From positions 30,426,825 to 30,490,824 of the forward strand of contig NC_068974.1 in NCBI RefSeq assembly GCF_016808095.1: 64,000 nt of DNA. The letters are read 5' to 3'. Of the stretch, positions 12,567 through 27,744 are shown one piece after another (positions within the stretch are counted from its first letter, which is position 1; the number at the start of each line of letters is the position of its first letter). Under the pieces are notes generated by a model. The model saw only the letters and a program-made list of their open reading frames with translations, did not search any database and was not told the DNA's origin. Made by a program: the position numbers and the translations under genes. The stretch comes from Vigna angularis. Its lineage: Eukaryota > Streptophyta > Magnoliopsida > Fabales > Fabaceae.

Positions 12567-12751
12567 GACACGATTTAGAAAAAGGAAAAATGATGTGGCA
12601 CACCATTAGCCATCTAGGAAAAAAGTTAACGCGGTTAGTCATGAAGGACTAAAAATTATAATTTGACAAGGATCAAAGTGTACCAAAGTTTGAAAAAGGG
12701 ACGAAAATTAAAATCGCTTGATAGTTAAGGGACTAAAATCATATTTAACCC
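12567..12751 (-). repeat. Right terminal inverted repeat of the 7.8-12.75 kb MULE
   Basis: The inverse counterpart of the left arm, ending ATTTAACCC immediately before the 9-bp target duplication. Confidence 0.8.
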
Positions 12752-12831
12752 TTTAATTTAATATTCTAACTAAATAGTGAGTTATAGAAAAGTTCTTAAT
12801 TTAAAAAAAATGGTGTTTTGTAGGGAGGTTC

Positions 12832-13019
12832 AACACACACATACATAGATCTCCACACTGATAAGATATCGTCTACTTTGGGTCAAACCCTCACAAATTT
12901 GCTTTTGGTATCACTCCAAAAAATCTCTTATCAATGAAGGTATCTTATATACATATATATATATAAATCCATGTTCATCTCTTACTTTATCCGATGTGAA
13001 ACTTTGTTTGTATTCAACA
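12832..13019 (-). repeat. Dispersed LTR/TRIM-like repeat, inverse copy
   Basis: Read on the minus strand this starts TGTTGAATACAAACAAAG and runs through AAGAGATTTTTTGGAGTG and GTGAGGGTTTGACCC to TGTGGAGATCTATG. The same order of words occurs on the plus strand at 16,006-16,180, so this is a dispersed repeat. The TGTTGAATAC start and short length suggest a small LTR or TRIM fragment; no primer site was found beside it. Confidence 0.45.
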
Positions 13020-13279
13020 TGTTTAACATAAATGTCATTATGTCAGTCTATACTAAGATCACTTTCTTATGTAAGGACTCACAAATATATGTTCATTAGA
13101 AAAGATAAATTGGCAAATTCTTCATGATTTTGATAAGTCTTATTTCATTTTCTTTGAAAGAACATCCATCCGTAAATAAATAAAGTACACACACAAACTA
13201 TAAATGGTTGAGAGTGGAAAAGTACTTGAAGTTTTGGGAAAAATAAATTAAAAAAAATAGAAATTATTACCTTCAAGAT

Positions 13280-15355
<2,076 letters not shown>

Positions 15356-15359
15356 TGAT

Positions 15360-16000
15360 TCACACGAGTTCAAAATAAATCTATGTTTCAATATGATTGC
15401 TAGAGTGTGTTCATATTATTGATGAGTTTTCTATTTACAAATAGAACATCTAGTAAGAGCTAAATTCGTGGAGCTTGGTTGTGTTAGAAGCTAAAGTCCT
15501 AAGGGAAGCAAGCTATTCTTTTTAATTCTTTTATGAAATTGGCGGATTTTAGTTGTGTTGTGATGATATATGATGAGTAGTTATGTTGATTATTAGTTTG
15601 ATATTTGAGTTGAATGATTCTATGTGAGATATATTAGTTTGGTTAAATTACCTCATTTTAGAACTAGAATGTATCTTTTGAAGCTTGTAAAATGGATAAA
15701 AATATCAATTAGAGCCAATAGATCAAACTGATATATTTGTAGGTTATTTGAATCATACAAACTCATTAGGTGAGCTAATTATTTGCTAAGCGAAATTGAA
15801 AACTTTAAAATCCAGAGAACTTAGGTTGTTCTACTTACTAGGTGAGCTAATACTCATTGGCTGAGCCATGTGAGAAAGACTTTTAGGAGTTTGGGTCACT
15901 AGGTGAGTAAAACCTTCATTGAATAAAATTATTTTATTAAAAATCAAGAGAACTCAAGGTGATTGGGTCGCTAGACAATTGTATGTCCATACAGTAGCTT
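15360..16000 (+). mobile_element. Degenerate LTR-like sequence
   Basis: Repeated phrases of the type ACTAGGTGAGCTAAT (about 15,765, 15,838 and 15,898) and TCGCTAGAC (about 15,968) echo the TCGCTAGGCGAG wording of the LTR-like block at 2.5 kb. No termini, PBS or coding frame can be defined. Assignment to a legume LTR family is inference. Confidence 0.3.
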
Positions 16001-16005
16001 GTTAG

Positions 16006-16345
16006 TGTTAGAATACAAACAAAGTCTCACATTAGATACAACAAAATATGGACATGAGTTTATATACACATAAGATACCCTCATTGGTAAGAGACCTTTT
16101 GAAGTAGTATCAAAAGCAAATCGGTGAGGGCTTCACTCAAAGTGGATAATATCTTACCATTGTGGAGACCTATGTGTGTAGAATATAATGTTAGTCAATT
16201 TTTTAAATGATAAGAGATTATTGGTAAGAGCCCTTTTGAAGTAATACTAAAAGCAAATCGGTGAGGGTTTGACCCAAAGCGGACAATATCTTACCATTGT
16301 GGAAACCAGTATAAAATATAATGTTAGTCGATTTTTTAAATGATG
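16006..16345 (+). repeat. Dispersed LTR/TRIM-like repeat with an internal tandem duplication
   Basis: The first copy starts TGTTAGAATACAAAC and matches the inverse copy at 12,832-13,019. Its second half plus about 30 bp of flank (about 16,077-16,211) is then duplicated in tandem (about 16,212-16,345). Both halves contain AAAGCAAATCGGTGAGGG and AATATCTTACCATTGTGG, followed by TATAATGTTAGTC. Confidence 0.6.
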
Positions 16346-16966
16346 ATTTTATACTTATTGTGTTTGTTTGAATATATAATATTTTATCCTATTTTTTCGG
16401 ATTGTAACTTTTATATACTATGACCGTGCTATACACAAGTAAAAAATGTTTCAGGTAGACATAAGAATAAGAAGGTATAGTATATATTTTGAGGATATTC
16501 ATAAGTGACATACATATATATTAATAGTTAAAATGAAATTTGTAGTAATGTAAGTGCAAAGTAAAGGCATTAGAATATATGACCAGAAATTAATCCAGAA
16601 ATTGATTTCCAAACATAAAAAGGTTCATTGTATTGAAGAGAGGTCAAGATACTCTTGTTTGGCCTATCTCTACATCATAGATATGCCTTATGTATCACAA
16701 TTTTCAAGTATTCCTCTACCCTTCTTGGTGTTAAGAAATTGGCTTTCCATAGATGTACTAATCTATAATTTATAATATTTTTAATCAAAATAAAATTCAT
16801 TTTACTATAATATAATTTTGTACAGTTAAATTAAGTTCTGAATTCTATTTTTATAAGCAATTAACATCGTAGTTTATTAGATTCAATAGAACTTGAGGAT
16901 AACAAATAATTAAATCGTCGTATATGAGAAGGAATTCACATCTACTACACTAATTGATGTAATAAC
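16346..16966. other. AT-rich intergenic DNA
   Basis: No supported gene. The frame at 16,554-16,775 has no recognisable feature and is probably chance. The stretch ends at the 3-bp duplication AAC that flanks the CACTA derivative. Confidence 0.55.
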
Positions 16967-18063
16967 CATTAGTGCAAAAAGGACTTTAGACGTCTGTTAT
17001 TTTGAACTTTTAACGTTTGATCTCTGTTCGACGTCTATATGGGTGACGTTAATGAGACGTCGGACCCTTTAGGTCAGACGTTTCTATAGACGTCCGATCC
17101 ATACAGGTTAGACATCTCTGAGGTTGCTCCTGACTCATGGTGATTCGAGTTTACAACTTTATATTTTAGTTGAAGAGAATGTATTGTACATTTTTTTTAT
17201 TGGATGGTTTTAAAAACGTAGTGGAGGGAATTGGAGGAGTACAAAACGCAAGAAATCGCCGCCATAGAACGCCGCCTAAAGACAGGAGAATAACTGCACC
17301 AAAACCCAACGAGAACGCATTTTAATCGGTTCAAATGAAACATAATGCATCAAAGAGTGATGTAATCGGAGTAAAATTAATTTAAAACGGTGCAAAAGTG
17401 AGAAAACGAACCTGAAAAGCGTAACCCGTAGAGAGAAAACGCGATGAAGATGATGAACAATGAGTGCGGGTAACGGCTGTCTCGCGTTCACGGTGTTTTA
17501 ATGCAAAAATTTAGACGTCGGTTCCCCCAATTAACAGACGTCTAAAGTGCTTCAGAAGTCGGAGTGGCGGAATCAGACGTCTAAACGGAGTCAAAAAGTG
17601 ACTTTTTAAATTTCTGGGTTTAGGGTTTAGACGTCGGTTCCCCAATTAACATACGTCTAAAGTGCTTCAGAAGTCGGAGTGGCGGGATCAAACGTCTAAA
17701 CGGAGTCAAAAAGTGACTTTTTAAATTTCTGGGTTTAGGGTTTAGACGTCGGTTCCCCAATTAACAGACGTCTAAAGTGCTTCAGAAGTCGGAGTGACGG
17801 GATCTGACGTCTAAATGAAGTCGGTTCCTTCCATAACAGACGTCTAAATAGAATAAAAAATTATTTTTTTTAACTTTTTCGTTTAGTTTTGGCGTCTATT
17901 TGGGGGAGCCGACGTATATGAGTATTTAGACGTCAGGCCCTTCCATAACCGACGTCTAAATAGTTGTTTTATTTACGAAAAATGTCACCGGTCATTTTTT
18001 ACGTTGAATATTCGAAGGTCAGACGTCTAAAGAGTGACGTTAAAGGTCTTTTTTGCACTAGTG
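16967..18063 (-). mobile_element. Internally deleted CACTA element retaining its 5' leader
   Basis: The left end is CATTAGTGCAAAAAGGAC (one change from CACTA) and the right end is the inverse of CACTAGTGCAAAAAAGAC. Perfect 3-bp duplications AAC flank it (16,964-16,966 and 18,064-18,066). Subterminal DNA contains many AGACGTC words. At 17,509-17,820 there are two full copies and one partial copy of a unit of about 117 bp (TTAGACGTCGGTTCCCC...). Minus-strand DNA at about 17,230-17,480 is homologous to the leader of the large CACTA element at 29,160-29,430, including a 118-bp intron, so the element is oriented right to left. It encodes no transposase and would need one in trans. Confidence 0.88.
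17294..17411 (-). other. Conserved leader intron inside the CACTA derivative
   Basis: Read on the minus strand, TTTTCAG is followed by the donor GTTCGTTTTCTCAC, and the interval ends TTTTGGTGCAG. It is 118 bp long, exactly the length of the homologous interval at 29,241-29,358, which starts GTGCGTTTTCTCAC and ends TTTTTTGCAG. Shared splice sites and length support a genuine leader intron. Confidence 0.65.

Positions 18064-20327
<2,264 letters not shown>

Positions 20328-20369
<42 letters not shown>
20328..20369. repeat. (AT)n microsatellite
   Basis: About 42 bp of AT dinucleotide. Confidence 0.95.
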
Positions 20370-20372
<3 letters not shown>

Positions 20373-20768
20373 GCAGACATAGAAAAAAAGAAAGAAAGTT
20401 GTGATTGGAAGTGCATGTATTGCAATTGACCAGTGGACCACTAGCTAGAAATTGAACTTTCTTGTGAAGAAGATTGAAGTTCTCTTCCCTCCATGTTGAC
20501 CATAAAGTTATAAACCCTAATTAATTGTTTTGGTGTTTTTCCTTTTCAGATTTTGCATGAGTTAATTGGAATCTAAAAAGGACAGGATAGTTGGAGAAAC
20601 ATCACAATTCACAATGCCTGCCCCGCCGCTAGCTATGCATATGGGGACACAACTTAAGGTATGAGAGTTAATGCAAACACAAAGAAGAAGAAAAAAAAAA
20701 AAAGAGGCCCCACTTGAGTTTACACTTGGAAGAGTTTCAGTAGCTATAACTTTGTGAATAGCTCAACC

Positions 20769-20894
20769 ATGAAGGCTTCTTTGATTCCCTTCATTAATTC
20801 TCCCTATAACATCATTCTCATCATTCTTCTCTCCCTTCAATATCACTTGTGCTACAACAACCCCCACCCTCTCAACATAGCACAGAATTTATAG
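20769..20894 (+). CDS. Possible small secreted-peptide ORF, 41 aa, unrecognised
   Basis: An ATG at 20,769 opens a 41-codon frame ending TAG at 20,892-20,894. Residues about 13-22 are strongly hydrophobic (NIILIILLSL), preceded by a lone Lys at residue 2, which resembles a short signal peptide. The remainder is His/Asn/Pro-rich and ends HPLNIAQNL. The surrounding 20,370-20,900 block is less AT-rich than its neighbours. It is not similar to CLE, RALF, PSK or other peptide families that I know. It could equally be a chance frame in a non-coding conserved segment. Confidence 0.18.
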   Translation: MKASLIPFINSPYNIILIILLSLQYHLCYNNPHPLNIAQNL

Positions 20895-21949
20895 TTCTAC
20901 GTGCATATATTTATTGTTTCACATAACTGGCATGGACATCCATCACATTAAGTATTTCAGATGAGTAGCTACAGAACATCTCATTAATTCTTTCTATCAG
21001 TACATCTCTAACATAATTTTCCAAAACCTAAAGTCAAAACCTTTTCTTACATGTAGTTAAGGTAAAATACTGCAGTAAGATTATATAAATATGAACACTT
21101 TAAATTAACAGTCATTTGGATTATATATATATATATATGAACTCTTTCAAAAGGGTGGACCTGTATTATATTCATTTTCTCTTCTCTCACTTCTATTTAA
21201 TGTTAATTTCCGTGCTATGTATATTTTCTAGGATTCTCTCTATTTCATGTATAACAGATAATGCAATAGAATATGGATAGTGCAAGCTCTGATGGCCGAC
21301 CTGATACGCCAATTTTACCTACTCTTGCTGACGTTAATAAGCATTATATATGCGTCAATTTTTCATCATATACTAGTTAAACTATAGCAACGTGCATAGA
21401 GGAAGTAGAAGTTTTGAATACTCGTGGGGTAGTCGTTGTGATTCCCAGTGTCAATTATAGAGAGGAGAAGACAAATCAAAGATACCGATATCTAGGTGGA
21501 GAAGAAAAGTTGGTGGCCAACAAAAAACCAGAGATTTTGTTTCCATGATCAATATCTACACATCCTACCTAACATACCCATACTGTGTTTCATAATAATT
21601 CTTCTGCTTAATGAATATCTTCGTTAATCACTGCTAAACCTCGTTCATATCTCTCTCACCCTAGCTCCAATTTCTCTATCAGTGTATTGCAATAGCTACC
21701 GGCCAACTAAACTCAGATATATGCATTATACACATGGCTATATAATATATGTGTGTGTGTGTGTATATATCTCTACCTGCTTTTCATCATCTTTAGAGAG
21801 AGAAAAAAAGGGCTTAGTTTTGTTTTCTGCATAAATACATATGATTAATTTGTTTGATTGTGATGATAGACAAAGACAGAAGGAGAACAAGATAAGAAAC
21901 AAAACAAGCGATACAAGGAAAAAAACATATGTATATATATACATATAAC
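20895..21949. other. Intergenic DNA downstream of MIR171
   Basis: No supported gene. The less AT-rich block at about 21,250-21,560 has no recognised motif. It lies on the 3' side of the minus-strand MIR171 unit, so part may be primary-transcript tail. Confidence 0.4.
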
Positions 21950-22025
21950 CCACTAGGTTGACCTAGTGGTCGGATTGAAGTATTTTACACAAAGCTACAT
22001 GTTCAAACCTTATGCTGCATACGAA
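21950..22025 (+). mobile_element. tRNA-derived SINE-like head
   Basis: TGACCTAGTGG (about 21,959-21,969) fits an RNA polymerase III A box with one mismatch. GTTCAAACC (22,001-22,009) fits the B-box core. Their spacing, about 31 nt, is right for a tRNA-type promoter. A full tRNA cloverleaf cannot be drawn, so this is more likely a SINE head than a tRNA gene. The 3' limit is unclear. The A box also forms one arm of the near-palindrome CCACTAGGT-TG-ACCTAGTGG. Confidence 0.4.
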
Positions 22026-22159
22026 AATAAATGTGTTGTAACTCAGGAGAATAATTGAAGGTGTAATTGAGAAAAAGGAAAAGAACGTGAAGATTGAAGA
22101 GATATATAAGATGAACATACCAGGGAGGATTTGAGTTTGAGGGGTTGGAGATGGAAAGA

Positions 22160-22262
22160 AGTGCAAGATGAGATATTGACGCGGCTCAATTAAAACCACA
22201 TGGTTGGTTTTCTTGTTAACCATGTCTTCAAATTGAGGCGCGCCAATACCTTGGCTTGTGCA
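22160..22262 (-). ncRNA. MIR171: MIR171 precursor hairpin
   Basis: On the minus strand the 3' arm (22,169-22,189, 21 nt) starts TTGAGCCGCG and continues TCAATATCTCA, the sequence of the miR171 family. The 5' arm (22,231-22,251) is AGGTATTGGCGCGCCTCAAT plus T and pairs with it, leaving the 2-nt 3' overhangs expected of a DICER-LIKE1 duplex. The loop side continues the stem through ACATGGTT/AACCATGT. Family knowledge: miR171 guides cleavage of mRNAs for HAM/SCL6-type GRAS transcription factors, affecting meristem maintenance and branching. A 107-codon frame overlapping the hairpin is a by-product. The call rests on the mature sequence, the star strand and the fold; the exact family member and transcript limits are not determined. 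Confidence 0.9.
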
Positions 22263-22411
22263 ATTCATAGAACACTTCTCCATCACAACCTATGACCCTT
22301 TTGATTCTCTTTCCTCTCGCCATGAGAAGCATACCAAGATGATGATGATTCTGCCACTTTTCTTCAATCTTTGCTTTGTCAATGATCTTGGTAGAAAGAA
22401 AAGACCAAAGG

Positions 22412-22430
22412 GTATGACATATATAACATG
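22412..22430 (-). promoter_or_regulatory. Possible TATA box for the MIR171 transcript
   Basis: The minus-strand sequence GTTATATATGTC lies about 170 nt upstream of the start of the MIR171 5' arm and would place transcription start near 22,385. Position and composition fit a plant Pol II promoter; no other evidence is available. Confidence 0.3.
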
Positions 22431-22639
22431 AAAATTGAGTGATGAGAGACTAGGTTGGAGGGTAGAAGTAGAACTGGTTTGGTTTTGTTTGCAAGCATCT
22501 GGTTTCAGCCACGAAGAAGGGGAAAAACAAAAACAGATATATCGTCAAAAGTGAACGGAAGTGGTTTGTGCTTATTATGTACGTGTGCGCTGTTTGACTA
22601 ACCATTTTCCATCTTCCACGAAGCCACCAGCCACCACGT

Positions 22640-24980
22640 AGGGACCCCTATTTCTTGCATTTAATTTTTTTGGACCTTTTTTTTTCTAGTAGTTAAGTTT
22701 AAAAGGATCTTTAAAATATTGTTTAACAATTTGAAAATTTAATGTTTCTTTTTTATATTTAAAATAGTAGTATTTTGAAATTTGCATTGTACCTGAAAAT
22801 TATTTTTTATACAAATAAGATACATAATATATAAACATTTTTAATAAAAAAACATTATTATTTACATACACAGTTTACAATGTGATAGAAATTATTTTAT
22901 TAAATTTAAATTGTGGGTATTTTTAAAATGATGTATAAAGATAAATTGGGAATAATAGGGATTGTTTTCGGATAGTTGTGTGAAATTCACCTCTAAAACG
23001 AGATAAAAGATAAAACAAAATTAAGAAAATTGTGTGTGCATTCTATCTATAATATAAGTAGAAAATCGCTTTCTAGAAGAGTTTCATTCTCTAATTATTC
23101 AGGTTTCATTTGATAATGTCGTGATTGTATTTTAAAATCCTAAAATTCTTAGAACATTATGTTTAAGAGTTAATATAATATATAATATAATAATATTCTA
23201 CTTATTTTGTACTTTTTGAATTACAAAATTCTACTACCCAAATTTTCATAATGAGTTAATTATAATATAATAAAACATAATTTGGTTAATAAATTCAATA
23301 AATTATCTCAATTATGATTTAAGTATTTTTAATTAAAAAAACTATTCAAAAGTGATAACAAATACAAAAATATTATCTGTAAGAAAATATTACAAGTATT
23401 ATCAACAGTATTTTGCATGTGACGCACGTACTATGAAAGAAAGAAAAAACTCAAATTCAGGTATAATGATGCCAAATCATGTTTAATAATGATTGTAATG
23501 GTCACCGAACCTTAAACCATTTTTAAAACTAATATAATATACATCCTTATTTTAAATTTTAAATATTCATTCAAATAAATAAAAAAAATAATATCATATA
23601 TTATTAGTGTGACTCTTGATAAATAATGTACAGTATGCATACACAATAAACATGAAGAAAATATTTGTTTGAAAGCATATAATTTCATCACTATTATTTT
23701 CAACTTTAATAAAACACATGTTTCTTACAAAACTTAGGTTATGATGTATCCATTTCAAGAACATGCGCGTGTCCGTGTGCTTTAAAATAGACAATTTTTC
23801 CAACAACCTTTTAAATGAGTAATATGACATCTTTTAAGTGTTTTACAATTACATTTATGTAAATATCTTCATTTTTCTTAACTTGAGAATTTACAAATAG
23901 CATCTTATAGTTTATATTAGATGATGACAATGCTATCAACAAAATGGGATTTACTTAAATCTTTTAAAATGTAGAAAGAAAGACTTTTCTAAAAAAAAAT
24001 TACAATAATTTGTTTAATAAAATTAAATTGTTTATTAAATAATTTAAAACTTACACTGTTTCTTTTTCTTTCAATTTATATATCCAACTGTAAATCGAAT
24101 TTTTGAACTAGACGGGGATGAAAAGAAGATAGAAGTTTCTTCTTAGTCAAAATTTAATGAAACTGCATTATTATACAACATAATTTTTACAGCACTACTT
24201 TATTTTATATTTCCTTGTCTTATCTCCCGTTATTGTATTAAACATTTATATATAAGTTTACTGTAAGAATGTAATTTTTCTTTAAGTAAATATCCTCAAC
24301 AATTATTTATTCATAAAGTTTCTCACATAATATTTTATTGTTAATATCACGGTTTGAACAATATTATTACGCTTAATTAGTGTATTTAAAATATTGTCGA
24401 AATAATAACAATAAAATTTTGCTAAATTGAAATTAAATTGTTGTTAATCTCCAATAATCTTTTCTTGGTAAATTCTTTTTAAGTATTCATCCATTAATCT
24501 TTAAATATATAAATTTGTCTTTCTAAAAACACTATTGTTTCTATTATGTTGATTAGTTTTACCTAATTAGGTTTAAGATATTTTAAATATTTTTATTTAT
24601 TTTTTGAAATGTCTTAAACTAAACAAGATAAGAACTGAAATTAGGGTTTTGGCAACCAATGATTAAGAAAATGATAAATAAAAGTTGAGATATTAAAAAG
24701 CACAATTCTTTTTAATTAGGCAGTGACATAGCATTTTCCTTGGAATTAAGGAAGATGATAAAGTATTTATTATTGCATTAAGTAAGTTTAGATAAGCTAA
24801 AATTGAACTTTTTCGAAAGTTGTAGGTAGATGGTTGAAAAAATTAGGTGGTAGTTGAAACAGAGATGTAGATAGATAGGGTTTGGGAGTAGCAGATAGTA
24901 GGAGAATTTTGTGTTTTCACTTTTATTAAATGTGGTGATGTAGATATTAATTAAAATTGTAATGAAGTGCACCAACCACT
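22640..24980. other. AT-rich intergenic DNA
   Basis: No gene, RNA or bounded mobile element was recognised. Minus-strand frames at 23,512-23,830 and 24,778-24,975 are AT-driven, have no known motif and are treated as chance. Confidence 0.55.
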
Positions 24981-25013
24981 CTGGACCACTGACAACAGGA
25001 TGATGCCTTTTAA

Positions 25014-25060
25014 CAGTTGGGAATATAAATAGAGCTCTCTGAATTTATGATATTCACTCT
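25014..25060 (+). promoter_or_regulatory. Promoter-like segment with a TATA box
   Basis: GGAATATAAATAGAGCTCTC contains a good plant TATA box. About 35 bp downstream the sequence becomes CT- and CA-rich, like a plant 5' leader. No convincing coding region follows; the 64-codon frame from 25,047 has no recognised feature. It could be the promoter of a short non-coding transcript or of a decayed gene or LTR. Confidence 0.3.
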
Positions 25061-25562
25061 ATACATACCCTACACTCTTCCAATTCTATGCCCTAAACTT
25101 TCCTCTACCTTTCACAATCTACTCTCTACAAGGGACCACTTTACAACAATCACTTCTTATGCATCAACTTTCAATTCAAATATTTTAAATATCACCATTT
25201 TAAAATGCATTTTTTCTTCATCTCTTCTTCATTATAGATAAACCCATTTCATTTTAAATTATTTCCTTTTTTCTTAAATATTTTGTTTCGACAAGACAAT
25301 TCAAATTTTAAAAATTAATAATATTTTCAGTTCAATAAAATATTTCAATTGCCATTATATATATACAAATTTTATTTAAATATCTAATCATTATTAATAA
25401 TTTTAAAAAATTAATATTGATTATCATTTTTATTGGCATTGTTTAATATTATTTATATTTGTAAATTTTTTCTTAATTAATATCAATTCAAATTGTTTTA
25501 CATTGATTTCTATCACAATTATTTAAAAGTTGATTAACATATATCCATACTTCAATTTAGAT

Positions 25563-25594
25563 TACATATTAGTATTTTAGTATTTAACACTCAA

Positions 25595-25670
<76 letters not shown>

Positions 25671-26067
25671 TAATAGTAACAATAATTTATAATTTTTACG
25701 TTAATAATTTTAATAAATATGATTTTAATTTGGATACACACGATAACAATCATATATTTATTTTTATCTTGTTTTTAAAAATTATTATTATTATATATAT
25801 ATATATATATATTATTTTTTAAAATAAAATTATTGGCATATGTCGTATCTGTATATGTGCACCATATATATTATATGACTCTTCTTATAATGTTTATGAT
25901 TGAGAAGGTTTTGTCTACTTTTTTTTTATAATATTGTGTAAAAAATTCTCTCAATTGATATTAATAAAAAATAATTATAGTTAATGTTGACGAAAACTTT
26001 TCTAAAAGAAAATCTTAACAATAGCATTTATATTAGTGATAAAAGAAACCACTAAAAACATTGATTA
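25563..26067 (+). repeat. Duplicated AT-rich segment, copy A (also at 39,646-40,081)
   Basis: After its variable CA/TA microsatellites this block matches 39,646-40,081 nearly base for base, sharing phrases such as TCGTATCTGTATATGTGCAC and TATGATTGAGAAGGTTTTGT. It starts after TTTAGATTACATATTAG and ends at ACATTGATTA. No coding frame is present. Confidence 0.9.
25611..25665. repeat. (AT)n microsatellite preceded by (CA)n
   Basis: About 55 bp of AT dinucleotide immediately after a short CA run (about 25,594-25,606), within duplicated segment A. Confidence 0.95.
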
Positions 26068-27744
26068 AAGTTATTTAACTCAATTATTTTTCTCACTTCA
26101 ACATTTAGTATTTTTGTTCCTCCATATTTAATATAAATATTGAACAAAATTAAGAAGAAATAATTGATTATACAAACAAGGTTACACAAAAAAAAATTGT
26201 TTTATCGATAAACACACACAATGTAGTTAAACAACGGTATATACATTAAAATTTGATGTGGAAGTCAAAAAAGGCTTCGCCAAAATAAGTAATAAAAACA
26301 GCAAACTCACTTGCAACGATGAATATCCTCCTATATTATAGTCGAGGCTTATTAGGTAAATCAGACTTTCGTGACAGAACTTAGCCTATTATCTTATTAG
26401 ATTGAATCAGTCGACAATGTAAAAGGACACGAAGCAGATGAACATTCCGGAGAACCCTTGAAGATCCTAGTTTTCCTCTGAATTCTTTTATGCACAGTCA
26501 CAACTAATCACAAATATTTGTACAGATCTATACCCAAAGATTCTGCAAAAGGTAAGTAACTATCTCTTTCATCAAGTTTGACAAATTATGTAAATGTGAT
26601 TTTCATTGTTTGTTAATTGCAAATCCTTTTCAACTTAGGATTCCATCACCAAAACTTTGGAGTTTTCTTTTTAATGGTAGATTACAAATATAATATTAGG
26701 CTTCCATTCCAATCTCCTTAAATTTCTTAGTTGTGTAAGGTAAAGATGGATACATTTATATAATGTAAATTTTTCTGTTGATATCAAATTTTTAACAAAA
26801 ATTATATGTAAAATTCTCTCTCTAGAGCTAGTCAAATAATTTTAAACATAAAATTATTGTATTTATTCTTAATTTTGGAATTCATTTTAAGATAACCTGA
26901 AAATATGGACTATTTTACATCACATTTAACATAAATTTAAAGACTTAAAATTTGTAGATTTTATTTTCTTATATACCATTCAACTTTTTTTATTTATATC
27001 TAATTGTTAATTTTTTTTTGGAAACAAAACTTGAGCTTATGAGTTGGAGTGGGTATGGATTAGATTTTTGAAAATTTAATTATAGGTCTATATCAAATAA
27101 AATAGATTGGATTTATAATTCATATCTAATCAAATTTGGATTTATTTTAATCTAATTTAAAATTTGATTAATTTAAAATTGAATCTACCTTGTTAACTAG
27201 ATTAAATTCAATTAGACTAATTTATATATTTTGGTTTATTATTGATGGATCGAGTTAACTTTGTTTGACTTGTATCCAGACTTGCTTTTTAGTCGAAACC
27301 AATTTAGCATGATCTAATATTGTGTTTGACATAACGCGATCTTTAATTAGACTTGATTCGGCTTGACTTTCAATCAGATTTAACTTGACATAACTTTTAA
27401 TTAGAGTTCACTCAACTCCATCTTTGATAGTAGATAACTTGACTTAACATTCGATCTAAATTGACACGACGAGACTTTTTATTTGGCCAAACTCAAACAC
27501 AAAAAAACTCACCTATAAATTTTTTCCATCTAACTAAACCCACCGACATTGACGCCCAAAGATTTGAGCTTGATAGATTAGACAAAAGGTTTTAAACTTC
27601 CTACCCAAAATGCACGTTTGCAGGGGAAGAAAATATAAGCATGTACAAATTTCCTTCTTCATTGTAGTGAACCAGATGAAAGCCAAGGATTCGATGTCAC
27701 ATAGGCCTTGGAAATGGTCAGCTGCTGTAGGTGTGGGTGCTAAT
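26068..27744. other. Intergenic DNA with degenerate repeat-like text
   Basis: AT-rich to 27,000. From about 27,050 to 27,540 phrases of the type ACTTGACTTAACATTCGATC recur loosely, suggesting an old tandem or retroelement remnant. No gene is supported. The junction with the large CACTA element lies near 27,745, where subterminal motifs begin. Confidence 0.4.

Larger units (their letters stand above)
7833..12751. mobile_element. Large non-autonomous Mutator-like element (MULE) with nested insertions
   Basis: Both ends carry long inverted repeats beginning GGGTTAAATATG. The left arm runs 7,833 to about 8,015 and the right arm about 12,567-12,751 in inverse orientation; they are clearly alignable over about 180 bp, with many substitutions. 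The element is flanked by the perfect 9-bp direct repeat TTTAATTTA (7,824-7,832 and 12,752-12,760), the duplication length typical of Mutator. No MURA-type transposase is present, so it must have moved in trans. The interior holds unidentified, less AT-rich segments (about 8,047-8,655 and 12,170-12,545) and two CACTA-type elements (8,687-9,914 and 10,678-11,949). Removing these leaves about 2.4 kb of original element. Confidence 0.85.

Noticed and set aside
21950..22025. A genuine tRNA gene
   Set aside because: A- and B-box-like words are present, but acceptor and anticodon stems do not form.
21963..22286. 107-codon minus-strand frame as a protein gene
   Set aside because: It is a shadow of the MIR171 hairpin; no protein similarity is recognisable.
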